Assembly: GCF_000241325.1 (NCBI RefSeq)
Contig: NZ_BAEI01000004.1
Coordinates: 62,001-126,000 of the forward strand
Direction: 5' to 3'
DNA from: Gordonia polyisoprenivorans NBRC 16320 = JCM 10675
Lineage (GTDB): Bacteria > Actinomycetota > Actinomycetes > Mycobacteriales > Mycobacteriaceae
DNA length: 64,000 nucleotides
Shown here piece after piece: positions 8,414-17,149 of this stretch. The stretch's first letter is position 1. Every line of letters starts with the position of its first letter. The notes below the pieces were generated by a model. The model was not told the DNA's origin. It worked only from the letters and a program-made list of their open reading frames with translations, and made no database searches. The translations under genes and the position numbers were made by a program.

Positions 8414-9088
8414 ATGTGGTACCGGCTGTTCAAGTACGTCCTGATCGGGCCGGCATTGTTGGTGACCTGTCGCCCTCGGATCGTCGGCCGCGATCTCCTA
8501 CCCCCGACTGGTCCGGTCATCGTCGCGGCCACTCATAGCGCCTTCATCGACTCGCTCCTTCTGTGTCTGGTCCTCCCCCGCCGGTTGACCTTCGTCGCGA
8601 AAAGCGAGTACTTCGACCGACCGGGCTTGCGCGGGCGGATGCAGCGATGGTTCTTTCTCGCGGCCGGTCAGACTCCCATCGATCGATCCGGTGGGGACCG
8701 TGCCGCCACCACATTGGCCACGGCGACCAGCCTGGTGTCGAGAGGTGGCGCGTGGGCCATCCATCCCGAAGGGACTCGTAGTTGCGACGGCCGCGTGCAC
8801 CGCGGCCATACCGGCGTGATGCGGGTTGCCCGGGCAACCGGCGCGCCGGTGGTCCCTATTGCCTTGCGCGGCACCGAGCGGGTAAATCCCCCGGGTCGTC
8901 TGATGTGGCGCCCGCATCGGGTCGACATCGTCATCGGATTCCCAGTTCCCGTCGACCAGGCAATGGCAGACGACGACCTACGGAGCGCCACCGACCGCCT
9001 GATGATCGAACTCGCGGCAATGGCGGGGCGACCCTACGAGAATTCCTACGCCGAACGCCGTCCGCAGGCACCGACGGCAACACCGTGA
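8414..9088 (+). CDS. PlsC-type 1-acyl-glycerol-3-phosphate acyltransferase
   Basis: A 224-aa acyltransferase of the LPLAT family, which transfers an acyl group from acyl-CoA or acyl-ACP to lysophosphatidate or related acceptors at the membrane. The catalytic HX4D motif is HSAFID (residues 41-46), the phosphate-binding motif EGTRS is at 119-123, and VVPIALRGTE follows. The N-terminus has one hydrophobic segment (YVLIGPALLVTC). ATG 8414 is chosen since AGGGGAA ends six bases upstream; ATG 8408 is possible but too close to that site. Controlled by the divergent TetR through two operators. Confidence 0.88.
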   Translation: MWYRLFKYVLIGPALLVTCRPRIVGRDLLPPTGPVIVAATHSAFIDSLLLCLVLPRRLTFVAKSEYFDRPGLRGRMQRWFFLAAGQTPIDRSGGDRAATTLATATSLVSRGGAWAIHPEGTRSCDGRVHRGHTGVMRVARATGAPVVPIALRGTERVNPPGRLMWRPHRVDIVIGFPVPVDQAMADDDLRSATDRLMIELAAMAGRPYENSYAERRPQAPTATP

Positions 9089-9166
9089 GCGCTATCGCCG
9101 ACGTGGAGAGCGCCGTCGGCGAGCTGGAGAGTGCCGTCGGCGAGGTGGAGGGCGCTGTCGGCGCGG
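9089..9166 (-). repeat. 21-bp tandem repeat array, copy B (inverted)
   Basis: Read on the minus strand this gives four 21-bp units beginning CGCCGAC, with the first (CGCCGACAGCGCCCTCCACC) closest to array A at 7673-7731. It fills the whole space between the plsC stop and the mutT2 stop. Confidence 0.78.
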
Positions 9167-9167
9167 A

Positions 9168-9578
9168 TCAGGCGCGGCGTAGCCGCGCCACCAGTTCCGG
9201 AACCCACACGGTGTCGGCGGGGACCAGGCGGCCCTCGTCACACAGCGTCGACAGTTCCTCCGCATCGACCCACCGCACCGCCTGATGTTCACGCGCAGTG
9301 GGTTCGCCGGCGATCACGCGCGCCCAGCGGGCGATCAACACCAGCTCGTCGGAGAGCACCACCTGATCGCGTAGCTCGAACTCGACGCCGACGGCGATAC
9401 CCAGCTCCTCCGCGAGCTCACGACGCAAGGCTTCCTCGTCGGTTTCCCCCACCTCGGCCTTTCCGCCGGGCAGTTCCCAGAGACCGGCCAATTCGACCGG
9501 CCGCGCCCGTCGCGCCAGCAATATCCGCGTGCCCGAGGAGTCGAGGATGGCACCGGCCAGCACGTGCCGGCGTCTCAT
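9168..9578 (-). CDS. mutT2: NUDIX hydrolase MutT2
   Basis: A 136-aa NUDIX hydrolase. The box GX5EX7REUXEEXGU is complete: G39, E45, R53-E54, E57-E58, G60. The flanking ELAGLWELPGGK and late W-V-P region resemble mycobacterial MutT2 (Rv1160), which hydrolyses (d)CTP and its methylated form and limits misuse of oxidised nucleotides. The position between typA and the Rv1158c/Rv1157c-like genes agrees. ATG 9578 overlaps the ABC ATPase stop by 4 bp, so it is the last gene of the importer operon. Confidence 0.85.
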   Translation of the reverse strand: MRRRHVLAGAILDSSGTRILLARRARPVELAGLWELPGGKAEVGETDEEALRRELAEELGIAVGVEFELRDQVVLSDELVLIARWARVIAGEPTAREHQAVRWVDAEELSTLCDEGRLVPADTVWVPELVARLRRA

Positions 9579-10618
9579 CGTCCGATCACCGCGACCCGGT
9601 CGGGAATCAACCGCACCAGGACCCGGTCGCCGACCGCGATCGCACCGGCGCCGATCGCGTCGATCTCACCGTGATCGGTGGCCACCCGTACGCGAGGACC
9701 TCCGGGTAGGTCGGCGACAACCATCGCCGTGCCGACTGCACCCGATGTCGTGTCGCTCTCCTCTGTGTCACGATCTTCGGCCGGCTCGGCAAGCACCGAC
9801 TCGGCCCGCAGACCCAACCTCGCGCCCGTTTCCGGCAGATCGACGGCAAGTGATCCGAAGACGGTGTCGGCCAGACCTTCTCGCTTCTTGCGGCCATCAA
9901 TGATCGTGGTACACCCGAGGAATCGCGCCGTCCACTCGTCCGCCGGCGCCGACCACAGACCGGCCGGTCGCGCTGTCTGGACGATCTCGCCATCGCGCAT
10001 CACCGCGACGGAGTCGGCCATCAATGCCGCCTCTGTGTGGTCATGGGTGACGACGATCGTCGGAGTGCCTGCGGCACGGACGATTTCGGCAATCTCCACA
10101 GCCAGGCTGTCACGGAGGCGGCGGTCGAGGGCGGCCAACGGCTCGTCGAGGAGCAGCAGCCGCGGCCGGGGAGCCAGCGCGCGCGCCAGCGCCACCCGCT
10201 GCGCCTGACCACCCGAGAGCGACTCGACGCGGCGTTTCTCGACGCCGGGGAGTCGTACGAGTTCGAGCATCTGGCCGACCCGAGCGGCGATGTCGGCTCT
10301 CGACCACCCCCGAACGCGCAGTCCGTAGCCGATGTTCGCGGCCACCGTGCGTCCCGGAAAAAGCTGACCGTCTTGGAAGACGACCCCGAAATCCCGCCGG
10401 TGGGTGGCGATCTCGGCGAGATCGCTTCCGTCGAAACGGATCGTCCCGGCGGTCGGTCGCTCCAGTCCGGCGACCGCGCGGATCAACGTCGACTTGCCGC
10501 ATCCGGAAGGCCCAAGTAGCGCGGTGACGAGTGAATCCTGGCCGCCCACAGACCAATCGAGCCCGTTGACGACCGCTTCGGCCCCATACGCGACGCTCAG
10601 TTTCTCGATCTGCAGCAT
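9575..10618 (-). CDS. ABC importer ATPase (thiamine/iron type)
   Basis: 347 aa. Walker A GPSGCGKST at 36-44, a Q-loop (VVFQDGQLFPGRTV), signature LSGGQAQ and Walker B LLLLDEP are intact, followed by a C-terminal regulatory domain (about residues 230-347) as in FbpC/PotA-type ATPases. ATG 10618 overlaps the permease stop (ATGA), and the gene overlaps mutT2 downstream. It energises uptake by the upstream permease and binding protein; substrate is judged from the binding protein. Confidence 0.9.
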   Translation of the reverse strand: MLQIEKLSVAYGAEAVVNGLDWSVGGQDSLVTALLGPSGCGKSTLIRAVAGLERPTAGTIRFDGSDLAEIATHRRDFGVVFQDGQLFPGRTVAANIGYGLRVRGWSRADIAARVGQMLELVRLPGVEKRRVESLSGGQAQRVALARALAPRPRLLLLDEPLAALDRRLRDSLAVEIAEIVRAAGTPTIVVTHDHTEAALMADSVAVMRDGEIVQTARPAGLWSAPADEWTARFLGCTTIIDGRKKREGLADTVFGSLAVDLPETGARLGLRAESVLAEPAEDRDTEESDTTSGAVGTAMVVADLPGGPRVRVATDHGEIDAIGAGAIAVGDRVLVRLIPDRVAVIGR

Positions 10619-12315
10619 CAGATCAGTGTCCCCGAGCGAGGTCGGAAGATCTCCACCGCGAGCACCGCGACAGTGGTGACGACCACCAACACCATCGATG
10701 CAGCCATCGCCGTGGCGAGTTCGGTGGCACCCGGGCGGTTGAGGGCCGATCCGATCAGGACCGGCAGGGTGGTGGTGTCGGCGCGCGCGAGAAAGCTCGT
10801 CGCACCGAACTCCCCGAGTGCCATGACGAAAGCGAAACCACCTGCGGCACCGAGCGATCGGCCGATCAGCGGAAGATCGACGGTGCGGAACACCCGCCAC
10901 GGCCCGGCACCGAGGACCGCCGCGGCCTGGCGCAATCGCTCGGGTACCGATTCCAGCGCCGGGATCACGATGCGGATGACGACGGGGATCGCGATCAGCG
11001 CCTGTACGCACGGGATCACCAACGGTGAGGCGGCGATCTCGGCCGGCAGGGCGGCCAACACGATCAGGTACCCGAATCCCAGTGTGACCGCACTGATCCC
11101 CAGGGGAATCATGGCGATCGCGTTCCCCACCAGGCCGGCAACACCACGTGACCGATGCAGGGTGATCGCCGCGAGGCCACCGACCACCAACGCGATGACC
11201 ATGGCCAGGATCGCGCTGAGTAGCGAATACCGCAACGTGTCCAGCGGCGTCACGCCGTTCACCGGTTCGGACAGTGCCCGATAACCGGCAAGTGTCCACG
11301 ATCCGCCGACGGTCGGACGCACCGACCGGATCGCCAGCACCGCAATCGGTCCCACCAGAACCAGCACCGTCCACGCCCATGCCAGGACCACCGGTATCCA
11401 TCCGATGCCGGCGATCGCCGACGGCCGACGCCGCGCGCCTGCGCCGCCGGACGCGCCACCCGGGGCGACGATCCGGGTGCACAGCAACACGGCGACCACC
11501 ACGACGATCTGCAGCAGCGACAGCATCACCGCCTCCGGCAGCCGGAAGTAGCCGATCGCCTGTGTGTAGATCTCGGTCTCCAGAGTCCGCAGGGCACCTC
11601 CGCCGAGGATGATGATCACCCCGAAACTGGTGGAGCAGAACAAGAACACGAGGGCGGCGGCACCACCGGCGGCGGGGGCCAGCCGCGGTGCGACCACCGA
11701 CCACCAGGCCCGGGTCCGGGTCGCACCGAGCACACGGGCCGCCTCCTCGGTGCGGGTATCCAGCGAGCGCCAGGCCGCTCCCACCACCCGCACCATGACG
11801 GCGACGTTGAGAAAAGCGTGGGCGGCGAGCACCGCGGGCCACCCGCTGCCCATCCCGAGGCCGGCGAGCGGACCGTTCAGTAGAGCCCGGAAGGCCACCC
11901 CGACCACGACCGTCGGCAGGACGAAGGGCACGGTGACGATCACCGTGAGGACCACCGATCCCGATCCCGGCAGCCGGGCGTAGAGCCACACGATCGGCGC
12001 GGCAACGACGGCTGCGACCACGGTCGACGCACCGGCCTGGCCGAGGGTGACCCAGAGCAGGTGCAACGCATGGGTGCGTTCGAGCAATGCGACCGGCGAA
12101 TCACCGGCGGTCCCGACATCGATCGCCCGACGCACCAGGGCCGCCACCGGCCATAGGAAGAACACCCCGAGGAACACCATCGGGATCGCCTGCAGAGCCG
12201 GCGTGGCGATGCGTCCCGGCACGATCGCACGCCGACGTCGAATCTGCCGACCGTCACGCGGTGGCCCCGGCGGGGACGGTTCCCCGCGGGTCGTCTCGGT
12301 GGACGGATCGATCAA
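10618..12315 (-). CDS. Fused ABC permease, ThiP-like
   Basis: About 565 aa with two homologous permease halves in one chain, each with roughly six transmembrane helices and an EAA-type loop (EEAARVLGATRTRAWW; RLRQAAAVLGAGPWRVF). This fused arrangement is that of ThiP and FbpB. The best start is TTG 12315, which overlaps the binding-protein stop by 4 bp (TTGA); no ATG or GTG lies before the first helix except an internal GTG near VPGRIATP. Part of a binding protein-permease-ATPase operon. Confidence 0.85.
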   Translation of the reverse strand: MIDPSTETTRGEPSPPGPPRDGRQIRRRRAIVPGRIATPALQAIPMVFLGVFFLWPVAALVRRAIDVGTAGDSPVALLERTHALHLLWVTLGQAGASTVVAAVVAAPIVWLYARLPGSGSVVLTVIVTVPFVLPTVVVGVAFRALLNGPLAGLGMGSGWPAVLAAHAFLNVAVMVRVVGAAWRSLDTRTEEAARVLGATRTRAWWSVVAPRLAPAAGGAAALVFLFCSTSFGVIIILGGGALRTLETEIYTQAIGYFRLPEAVMLSLLQIVVVVAVLLCTRIVAPGGASGGAGARRRPSAIAGIGWIPVVLAWAWTVLVLVGPIAVLAIRSVRPTVGGSWTLAGYRALSEPVNGVTPLDTLRYSLLSAILAMVIALVVGGLAAITLHRSRGVAGLVGNAIAMIPLGISAVTLGFGYLIVLAALPAEIAASPLVIPCVQALIAIPVVIRIVIPALESVPERLRQAAAVLGAGPWRVFRTVDLPLIGRSLGAAGGFAFVMALGEFGATSFLARADTTTLPVLIGSALNRPGATELATAMAASMVLVVVTTVAVLAVEIFRPRSGTLI

Positions 12316-13382
12316 CGACCGACCGCGGCGCGCCACTGCTCGAGCCACGACTCGCGGTTCTCGGCAACGTATTTCGGCGGCATGCTGACCGTCCACTGCG
12401 GCAACGGCGCACGCTGGGCCCAGCCGTCGGGCAACGGTGTGTTCTTCTGCACCGGATAGACATACATCGACGACGGGAGCGCCTTCTGCACGGCGGGGCT
12501 CAGCATGAAGTCGACGGCCTTGCGTGCACCGGTGACGTTCTTGGTGCCCTTGAGGATTCCGACGTACTCGACCTGACGGAAGCACCCGTCGAGAAGCGCG
12601 CTGGTGCCCGGTGTCGCCGCGGGCGACGACGCGTAGGACAACACGATCGGCTTGGGCCCCTTGCCCTCTCCGGCACTGAACTGCTGGTTGTAGGCGATCT
12701 CCCATCCGGAATCGATGGCGGCTCCACCCTTGGTCACGTCCTGCCAGTACGACTTCCAGTCGTTGCCGAACATCCCGATCGTGCTGAGCAGGAAAGCCAT
12801 TCCGGGTGAGGAGGTACTCGGGTCGATGAGCGCGGCCTGCGCGGCGTAGGTGGGGTTGCGCAGATCGCGCACGCTGGTCGGCGGCTGCTGGTGGTGACTC
12901 GCGTACCACTTGTCGTCGATGTTGAGGCAGACGTCGCCACGGTCGACGGCGGTCAGTTCATTGTTCGAATCCGGCACCGCGAACTGGACGGCGCCGTCGG
13001 CGGCGGCGGGAGGGTTGTAGGACTCGAGTGCCCCGGCATCGATCGGACGGGAGGCGAAGGTGTTGTCGATGCCATACACGACGTCGGCCTTGGGTGATCC
13101 GGGGGTCAGCGACACCGTCGACGCAAGGGTGCCGGCATCGCCGGACTTCACGATCTTCAGGTTCAGCCCGGTGTCGGTGCGGAAACTGTCGAGCACCGAC
13201 TGCGGCAGGCTGAACGAATCGTGGGTGAGCATCACGACATCCGCCGACGACGAGGCATCGTCACCGCATGCGGTCACCAGGGTGGCGCCTGCGGCGAGGA
13301 CGACGGCAGCGATCCCCACGCGCCGCAGCGACGACGCGCCGGCTCGGACGGATCTGCGCACGGACTCGCTGAAGTGACTCAC
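12312..13382 (-). CDS. Thiamine-type ABC substrate-binding lipoprotein
   Basis: A 356-aa lipoprotein with signal peptide and lipobox LVTAC (Cys39). The mature part starts VVMLTHDSFSLPQSVLDSF and contains SPKADVVYGIDNTFA, close to ThiB/TbpA thiamine-binding proteins (YDSF ... ADVVLGLDN). It probably captures thiamine, its phosphates or a related ligand outside the membrane and passes it to the fused permease. GTG 13382 follows GGGGAG and precedes MSHFSESVRR-type n-region. No convincing TPP riboswitch was found upstream, which leaves the ligand open. Confidence 0.85.
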   Translation of the reverse strand: MSHFSESVRRSVRAGASSLRRVGIAAVVLAAGATLVTACGDDASSSADVVMLTHDSFSLPQSVLDSFRTDTGLNLKIVKSGDAGTLASTVSLTPGSPKADVVYGIDNTFASRPIDAGALESYNPPAAADGAVQFAVPDSNNELTAVDRGDVCLNIDDKWYASHHQQPPTSVRDLRNPTYAAQAALIDPSTSSPGMAFLLSTIGMFGNDWKSYWQDVTKGGAAIDSGWEIAYNQQFSAGEGKGPKPIVLSYASSPAATPGTSALLDGCFRQVEYVGILKGTKNVTGARKAVDFMLSPAVQKALPSSMYVYPVQKNTPLPDGWAQRAPLPQWTVSMPPKYVAENRESWLEQWRAAVGR

Positions 13383-13787
13383 GGGCTCCCCTGGACGGTG
13401 ACGCGGCAATCGGGTGGACGGGCTCGGCGGGGGCACCCACCGGTCACCGGTTCTGCCGATGTCCGACGCGCGGCCGCATTGCACGCCCGCGTTGATCTAA
13501 CCAGGTGATCAGTGCCCACACGAGCCCAGCCCGCGTGACACCAACAGTAACAATTGCATCAATTGCCTCACTTGTCACAACCGTTCGGAGTTAGGCTGCC
13601 TGGACACCGCCCCACCCGAGGGGCTTAGAATGACCGGCGACGTCCGCGGTGTGCTCACTGAGCGCCGGGTCCGATTACTCGGCACGCCGCAGTGCTCGAG
13701 GGTGTCGGGGGGACGTCGGAGCCAGAGAACGCCAGCGTGGGCCGTGAATGATCTCGGCGCACACCGACTTTGATAGGACCTCGCCTC
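13383..13787. other. 405-bp divergent intergenic region
   Basis: No gene seen. It separates the thi-type operon from the secreted protein gene at 13788. The centre (about 13535-13580) is unusually AT-rich for the window and contains CAATTGC twice, 10 bp apart, between a GTGACA and a TTGTCAC half-site. A TTAGAATG at about 13624 could serve as a -10 for the plus-strand gene. No riboswitch fold could be supported. Confidence 0.4.
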
Positions 13788-14666
13788 GTGCGCCTGCAAG
13801 CACCGATGAGCCGATCCCGACGCCTGATCGCCGCCACCGCGGTGGCCATCGCCACGTCGCTCGCCATCCCCGCCGTCGCCATGGCGGCACCCACCAGCCC
13901 GGCGCCGACATCGCAGACCCCGAGCCCGCAAACCCCGAGCCCGCAGACACCGAACGAGCAGACACCGACCCCGGATCAGCGCACGCTCGACTCCCTCGGA
14001 GCCTTCGCACCGGCGATCATCGGTGCGGTCACCACGCCGGGTCCGGACGGCAAGGTCAACGCCGACCTGCTGCGGCAAGCACAAACTCTCGCCGACAATC
14101 CCGCGCTGCCCCCACAGATCAAGGACATCTGGAAGCAGATCACCGATTTCCTCGGTGAGCCGGGGCGTCAGCAACTCGCCGCCCAGCGGGCCGCCGAGAC
14201 CCGCGTGGCCAAGCCCGGTGACCCGGTGATCCCGCAGGGCCCGAACGCTCCGCGTATCCAGGAGTTCCTGTATCCGACACTGGGCTTCGGCTGCATGCCG
14301 GGCAACGGTAACTCCCTGGGTCGGGCTCTGGTGACCGCGGGTCCGCAGGCCGCGCCCGCGCCCGGACCCAAGAGGGGCGAGGCCGGTTACGTCTACACCA
14401 GCCTCGGCACCGGTCCGGCCGTCAACAGCCCGGTCCGCAAGCTCTGGGTGAGTTGGCTCAACATCGACAACGGCCGCACTGGCCAGCTGCAACTCAAGCG
14501 CAACGAGAAGATCAATGTCGCGGCGGGACCGGGCACGTTCACCGGGATCGCGGCCACCGGCAAGGGCCGGATCATCTCCACCATCTACGGCGACGTCACC
14601 ACCAAGACCAAGGGCCGGGTCCTCTCGTGCACGATCGCACCGACGATCGGCATCGCGATCATCTGA
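13788..14666 (+). CDS. Secreted Ala/Pro-rich protein (Rv1157c/Rv1158c-like)
   Basis: About 292 aa with a Sec signal peptide (SRSRRLIAATAVAIATSLAIPAVAMAAP), a Pro/Thr/Gln linker built on repeats of SPQTP, and a C-terminal domain with GCMPGN, AGYVYTSLGTGPAV, VSWLNIDNGRTG and a late Cys (VLSCTIAP) that could pair with the earlier one. The same architecture occurs in the next protein and in mycobacterial Rv1157c/Rv1158c, of unknown function. GTG 13788 is chosen for AGGA nine bases upstream; ATG 13806 would also give the signal peptide. A perfect hairpin follows the stop. Confidence 0.75.
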   Translation: MRLQAPMSRSRRLIAATAVAIATSLAIPAVAMAAPTSPAPTSQTPSPQTPSPQTPNEQTPTPDQRTLDSLGAFAPAIIGAVTTPGPDGKVNADLLRQAQTLADNPALPPQIKDIWKQITDFLGEPGRQQLAAQRAAETRVAKPGDPVIPQGPNAPRIQEFLYPTLGFGCMPGNGNSLGRALVTAGPQAAPAPGPKRGEAGYVYTSLGTGPAVNSPVRKLWVSWLNIDNGRTGQLQLKRNEKINVAAGPGTFTGIAATGKGRIISTIYGDVTTKTKGRVLSCTIAPTIGIAII

Positions 14667-14680
14667 GCGCTCTGCTGCCA

Positions 14681-14716
14681 CGCCAACGCCCCGGCCTCTC
14701 GGCCGGGGCGTTGGCG
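14681..14716 (+). terminator. Strong hairpin terminator
   Basis: A perfect 16-bp GC-rich stem (14681-14696 with 14701-14716) around the loop TCTC, 15 bp after the stop codon. The tail is only weakly T-rich (TTCT), common in high-GC actinobacteria. Confidence 0.8.
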
Positions 14717-14867
14717 TTCTGACGGGCATATCCCCACGGTCGCGGGCGCATCACAACTCGGACTCGCGACTTGTCGATCCGGCAACCCTCATGCTTTCTT
14801 TTAACTTGAGCACCATCTGTCACATTCGCCCCACTGGTTGCGGGCGAGTTGCCGCCTGAGGAGAGCC

Positions 14868-15881
14868 ATGTCCATTGCGCCACGTTCGACGTCATCGTCG
14901 TCGCAGTCTCCGCACCCGACGCCTTCGGCGCGACATCCGCACCGGCGATGGGGTCTCGGCGTGAGCGGTATCGCCCTGGCGACCGCGATCACCCTGGGCG
15001 GCGGTGCTGGACTGGCACACGCCGCACCGGCACTCGCACCGCATGCCCCGACCACCCACGCCCCCACCACGCGCGCAACGGCCACCACCTCACCCACCGA
15101 CCAGATCGGTGACCTGATCAACCAGATCGAACTCGGCGCGGTCCCGCTCGACAGCGAACTCGCCGACGCCGTCCGCAAATTGAAGGCGGCCGGCGTGGAT
15201 CAGATGGCGCTCAAGGCCGCCGAGGCCGTCAAGAGCAGCCTCGGCCAGATCTCCCCCGACCAGATCACCGGCCTGCTGGGCCAACTGCCGCTCGGCGGAC
15301 TCTCCTCGGGAACCTCCCAGGTCTCCGCGCGCCGTGACGTCGACACGGTCGCCGACCCGCTGGCCGTCCTGCGCGCCGCCGGCATCCAGACGTTCACCCC
15401 GTCGATCGCACCGTTCTGCGCCGCACCGACTGCCGACAACCCGCTCGGACTGGTCACCGCCGGAGCCGGCGCGGTCGCCGGGCCGTGGCCGATGAAGTCC
15501 GAGCCGACGACCCCGATCAACCAGATCCTGCAGATGATCCCGGGTGTCAAGGTCCCACCGCTGGCACCGATCAATCTGGTCCGCGACGGTCAGACCGGAT
15601 ACGCATTCGTGCCGGCCTCTCCGGTCACCGACGGCAAGATCCAGGTCGCCTGGTTCAACACCAGCACCCTGCAGGGCGGTTTCGCCGATCTGCAGTCACT
15701 GACCGACAACCCGCAGGCGGCACTGCTGACCAAGATGCTCCCGGCCCTCGGCGCCATTCGACTGGCGCCGGTGGACACCGGCAAGGGCACCATCCTGTCC
15801 GCGGTCTACGGCACGGCTCGCAACGGATCGCAGTCCTGCTTCTTCCTGCCCGCCGTCGGCATCGTCGACGCGACCTCATGA
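14868..15881 (+). CDS. Secreted Ala/Pro-rich protein, paralogue of the upstream gene
   Basis: 337 aa. A Ser/Pro-rich n-region and signal peptide ending AHAAP precede a linker with APTT repeats and a helical segment (IGDLINQIELGAVPLDSELADAVRKL). The C-terminal domain repeats the features of the neighbour: PFCAAPTADNPLGL, TGYAFVPASPVTDGKIQVAWFNTSTLQGG, and GKGTILSAVYGTARNGSQSCFF with paired cysteines. ATG 14868 follows GAGGAGAG. The stop overlaps the next gene (ATGA). Rv1158c/Rv1157c-like; role in the envelope is inferred from export only. Confidence 0.8.
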   Translation: MSIAPRSTSSSSQSPHPTPSARHPHRRWGLGVSGIALATAITLGGGAGLAHAAPALAPHAPTTHAPTTRATATTSPTDQIGDLINQIELGAVPLDSELADAVRKLKAAGVDQMALKAAEAVKSSLGQISPDQITGLLGQLPLGGLSSGTSQVSARRDVDTVADPLAVLRAAGIQTFTPSIAPFCAAPTADNPLGLVTAGAGAVAGPWPMKSEPTTPINQILQMIPGVKVPPLAPINLVRDGQTGYAFVPASPVTDGKIQVAWFNTSTLQGGFADLQSLTDNPQAALLTKMLPALGAIRLAPVDTGKGTILSAVYGTARNGSQSCFFLPAVGIVDATS

Positions 15882-17149
15882 TCACCCTGCGGCGCCGGCC
15901 CCGCTGGGTCGCCAGACGCACCCGACTCGGTACCGCCCTCGCGACCACCGCGGTGGTGGTGTCCGCGGGCATCACCGGCTCGGTGATCGGCCTGGCGCAT
16001 GCCGCGCCGGGCTCCGACTCCACCACCGAGGCCACCTCGACCACCCCGTCGGCGGGTCCCTCCGCCGATGCCACCACCTCGACGGGCATGCCGTCGGCGA
16101 GCGCGGGACAGCAGGCCGGAACCGTCTACGCCAACCGACAGATCCCCGGGTCGAACCTGTTCGCCGGGGCGCGTCAGGGCAATCAGTTCACCTACTGGAG
16201 CGTCGGCGCCGACGGTGCCGCGCACCTGAGCACCGGATCGCTCTACCTGCCACCGCAGGCAGCCCCGGCCGGCGGTTACCCAATCGTGGTGTGGGCGCAT
16301 GGCTCTCGCGGTCTCGCCGACACCTGCGCCCCGTCCGTTCACCCGACCGACACCGACCTCGACGCGTTGCGCACCTGGTTGCGCCGTGGCTATGCCGTGG
16401 TCGGCACCGACTACGCCGGCCTCGGAACCACGGGCACGCCACAGTATTACGACGTCGAGGCGACGGCCCGGAACATCGTCGACGCGGTCCGCGCCGGCCG
16501 GGACATCTCCGATCAGCTCTCCGCCCGGTGGGCCGTCGTCGGTGAAGGGCAGGGCGCGTCGGCGGCGATCGCCCTGGCTCGTTCGGCGCCGAAACTGCAG
16601 GGCCCGAAGCTCGATTACCGTGGCAGCGCGGCGACGTCGATTCCCGCCGACTTCGCTTCTCTGCTCAGCAATCTCGGTCCCACGACGACTCTGACCGCAC
16701 CGCCGGGATGGGTGTCCGACGCGCTGTACACCCTTGCCGCGATCCGCACCGCACACCCCGAGGTCGGTCTCGACGGCTACCTCAGCGACGCCGGACGTGC
16801 GTGGATGACCAAGGCGCAGAACCAATGTGTCGGCGATCTGACGCGCGAGGTTGCCGGGCTCTCGCTCGGGTCGCTGTTCAGCAGGCCGCTGGCCCAGAAC
16901 TCGACGCTGACCACCATCCTGTCGTCGGCGTCGACGCTGCCGTCGAGCGGGTTCACCCGGCCGGTGCTGATGACACAGACCCTGCAGGACCCGAATGTGG
17001 TTGTGCCGCTGACCCTGAAGTACATCAACGACGCCCGCACCGCCGACCGGCGTGTCTCCGGTCGCACCTACCTGACCCTCGACGAGCGCCAGGCAACCTC
17101 GATGTCGGACAACGACACCCGTGACTTCGTCGCCGGCCTGATGCGGTGA
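15878..17149 (+). CDS. Secreted lipase-fold protein lacking nucleophilic serine
   Basis: 423 aa with a signal peptide (ALATTAVVVSAGITGSVIGLAHAAP) and a Thr/Ser linker, then an alpha/beta-hydrolase domain like secretory lipases: PIVVWAHGSRGLADTCAPS (oxyanion region) and WLRRGYAVVGTDYAGLGTTG. At the nucleophile elbow the sequence is VVGEGQGASAA (residues 221-230), where active family members have GHSQG-like GxSxG; the serine is glycine (G224). So it is probably not a classical serine esterase and may be a binding protein. ATG 15878 overlaps the upstream stop by 4 bp; the next gene overlaps its own stop (GTGA). Confidence 0.8.
   Translation: MITLRRRPRWVARRTRLGTALATTAVVVSAGITGSVIGLAHAAPGSDSTTEATSTTPSAGPSADATTSTGMPSASAGQQAGTVYANRQIPGSNLFAGARQGNQFTYWSVGADGAAHLSTGSLYLPPQAAPAGGYPIVVWAHGSRGLADTCAPSVHPTDTDLDALRTWLRRGYAVVGTDYAGLGTTGTPQYYDVEATARNIVDAVRAGRDISDQLSARWAVVGEGQGASAAIALARSAPKLQGPKLDYRGSAATSIPADFASLLSNLGPTTTLTAPPGWVSDALYTLAAIRTAHPEVGLDGYLSDAGRAWMTKAQNQCVGDLTREVAGLSLGSLFSRPLAQNSTLTTILSSASTLPSSGFTRPVLMTQTLQDPNVVVPLTLKYINDARTADRRVSGRTYLTLDERQATSMSDNDTRDFVAGLMR

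Noticed and set aside
9575-9578. Possible frameshift between ABC ATPase and mutT2
   Set aside because: The ATGA junction is a normal coupled overlap; both proteins are complete.
12087-12809. Plus-strand frame antisense to the permease and binding protein genes
   Set aside because: Shadow frame; minus-strand genes have lipobox, permease loops and stop/start overlaps.
13383-13540. TPP riboswitch before the thiamine-type ABC operon
   Set aside because: A stretch near 13490-13515 loosely resembles the CTGATC...GCG half, but the CTGAGA half and the pairing stems are absent.
13575-14729. 384-codon minus-strand frame antisense to the Rv1157c/Rv1158c-like gene
   Set aside because: No motif, no RBS, and the terminator hairpin at 14681-14716 would lie inside it.
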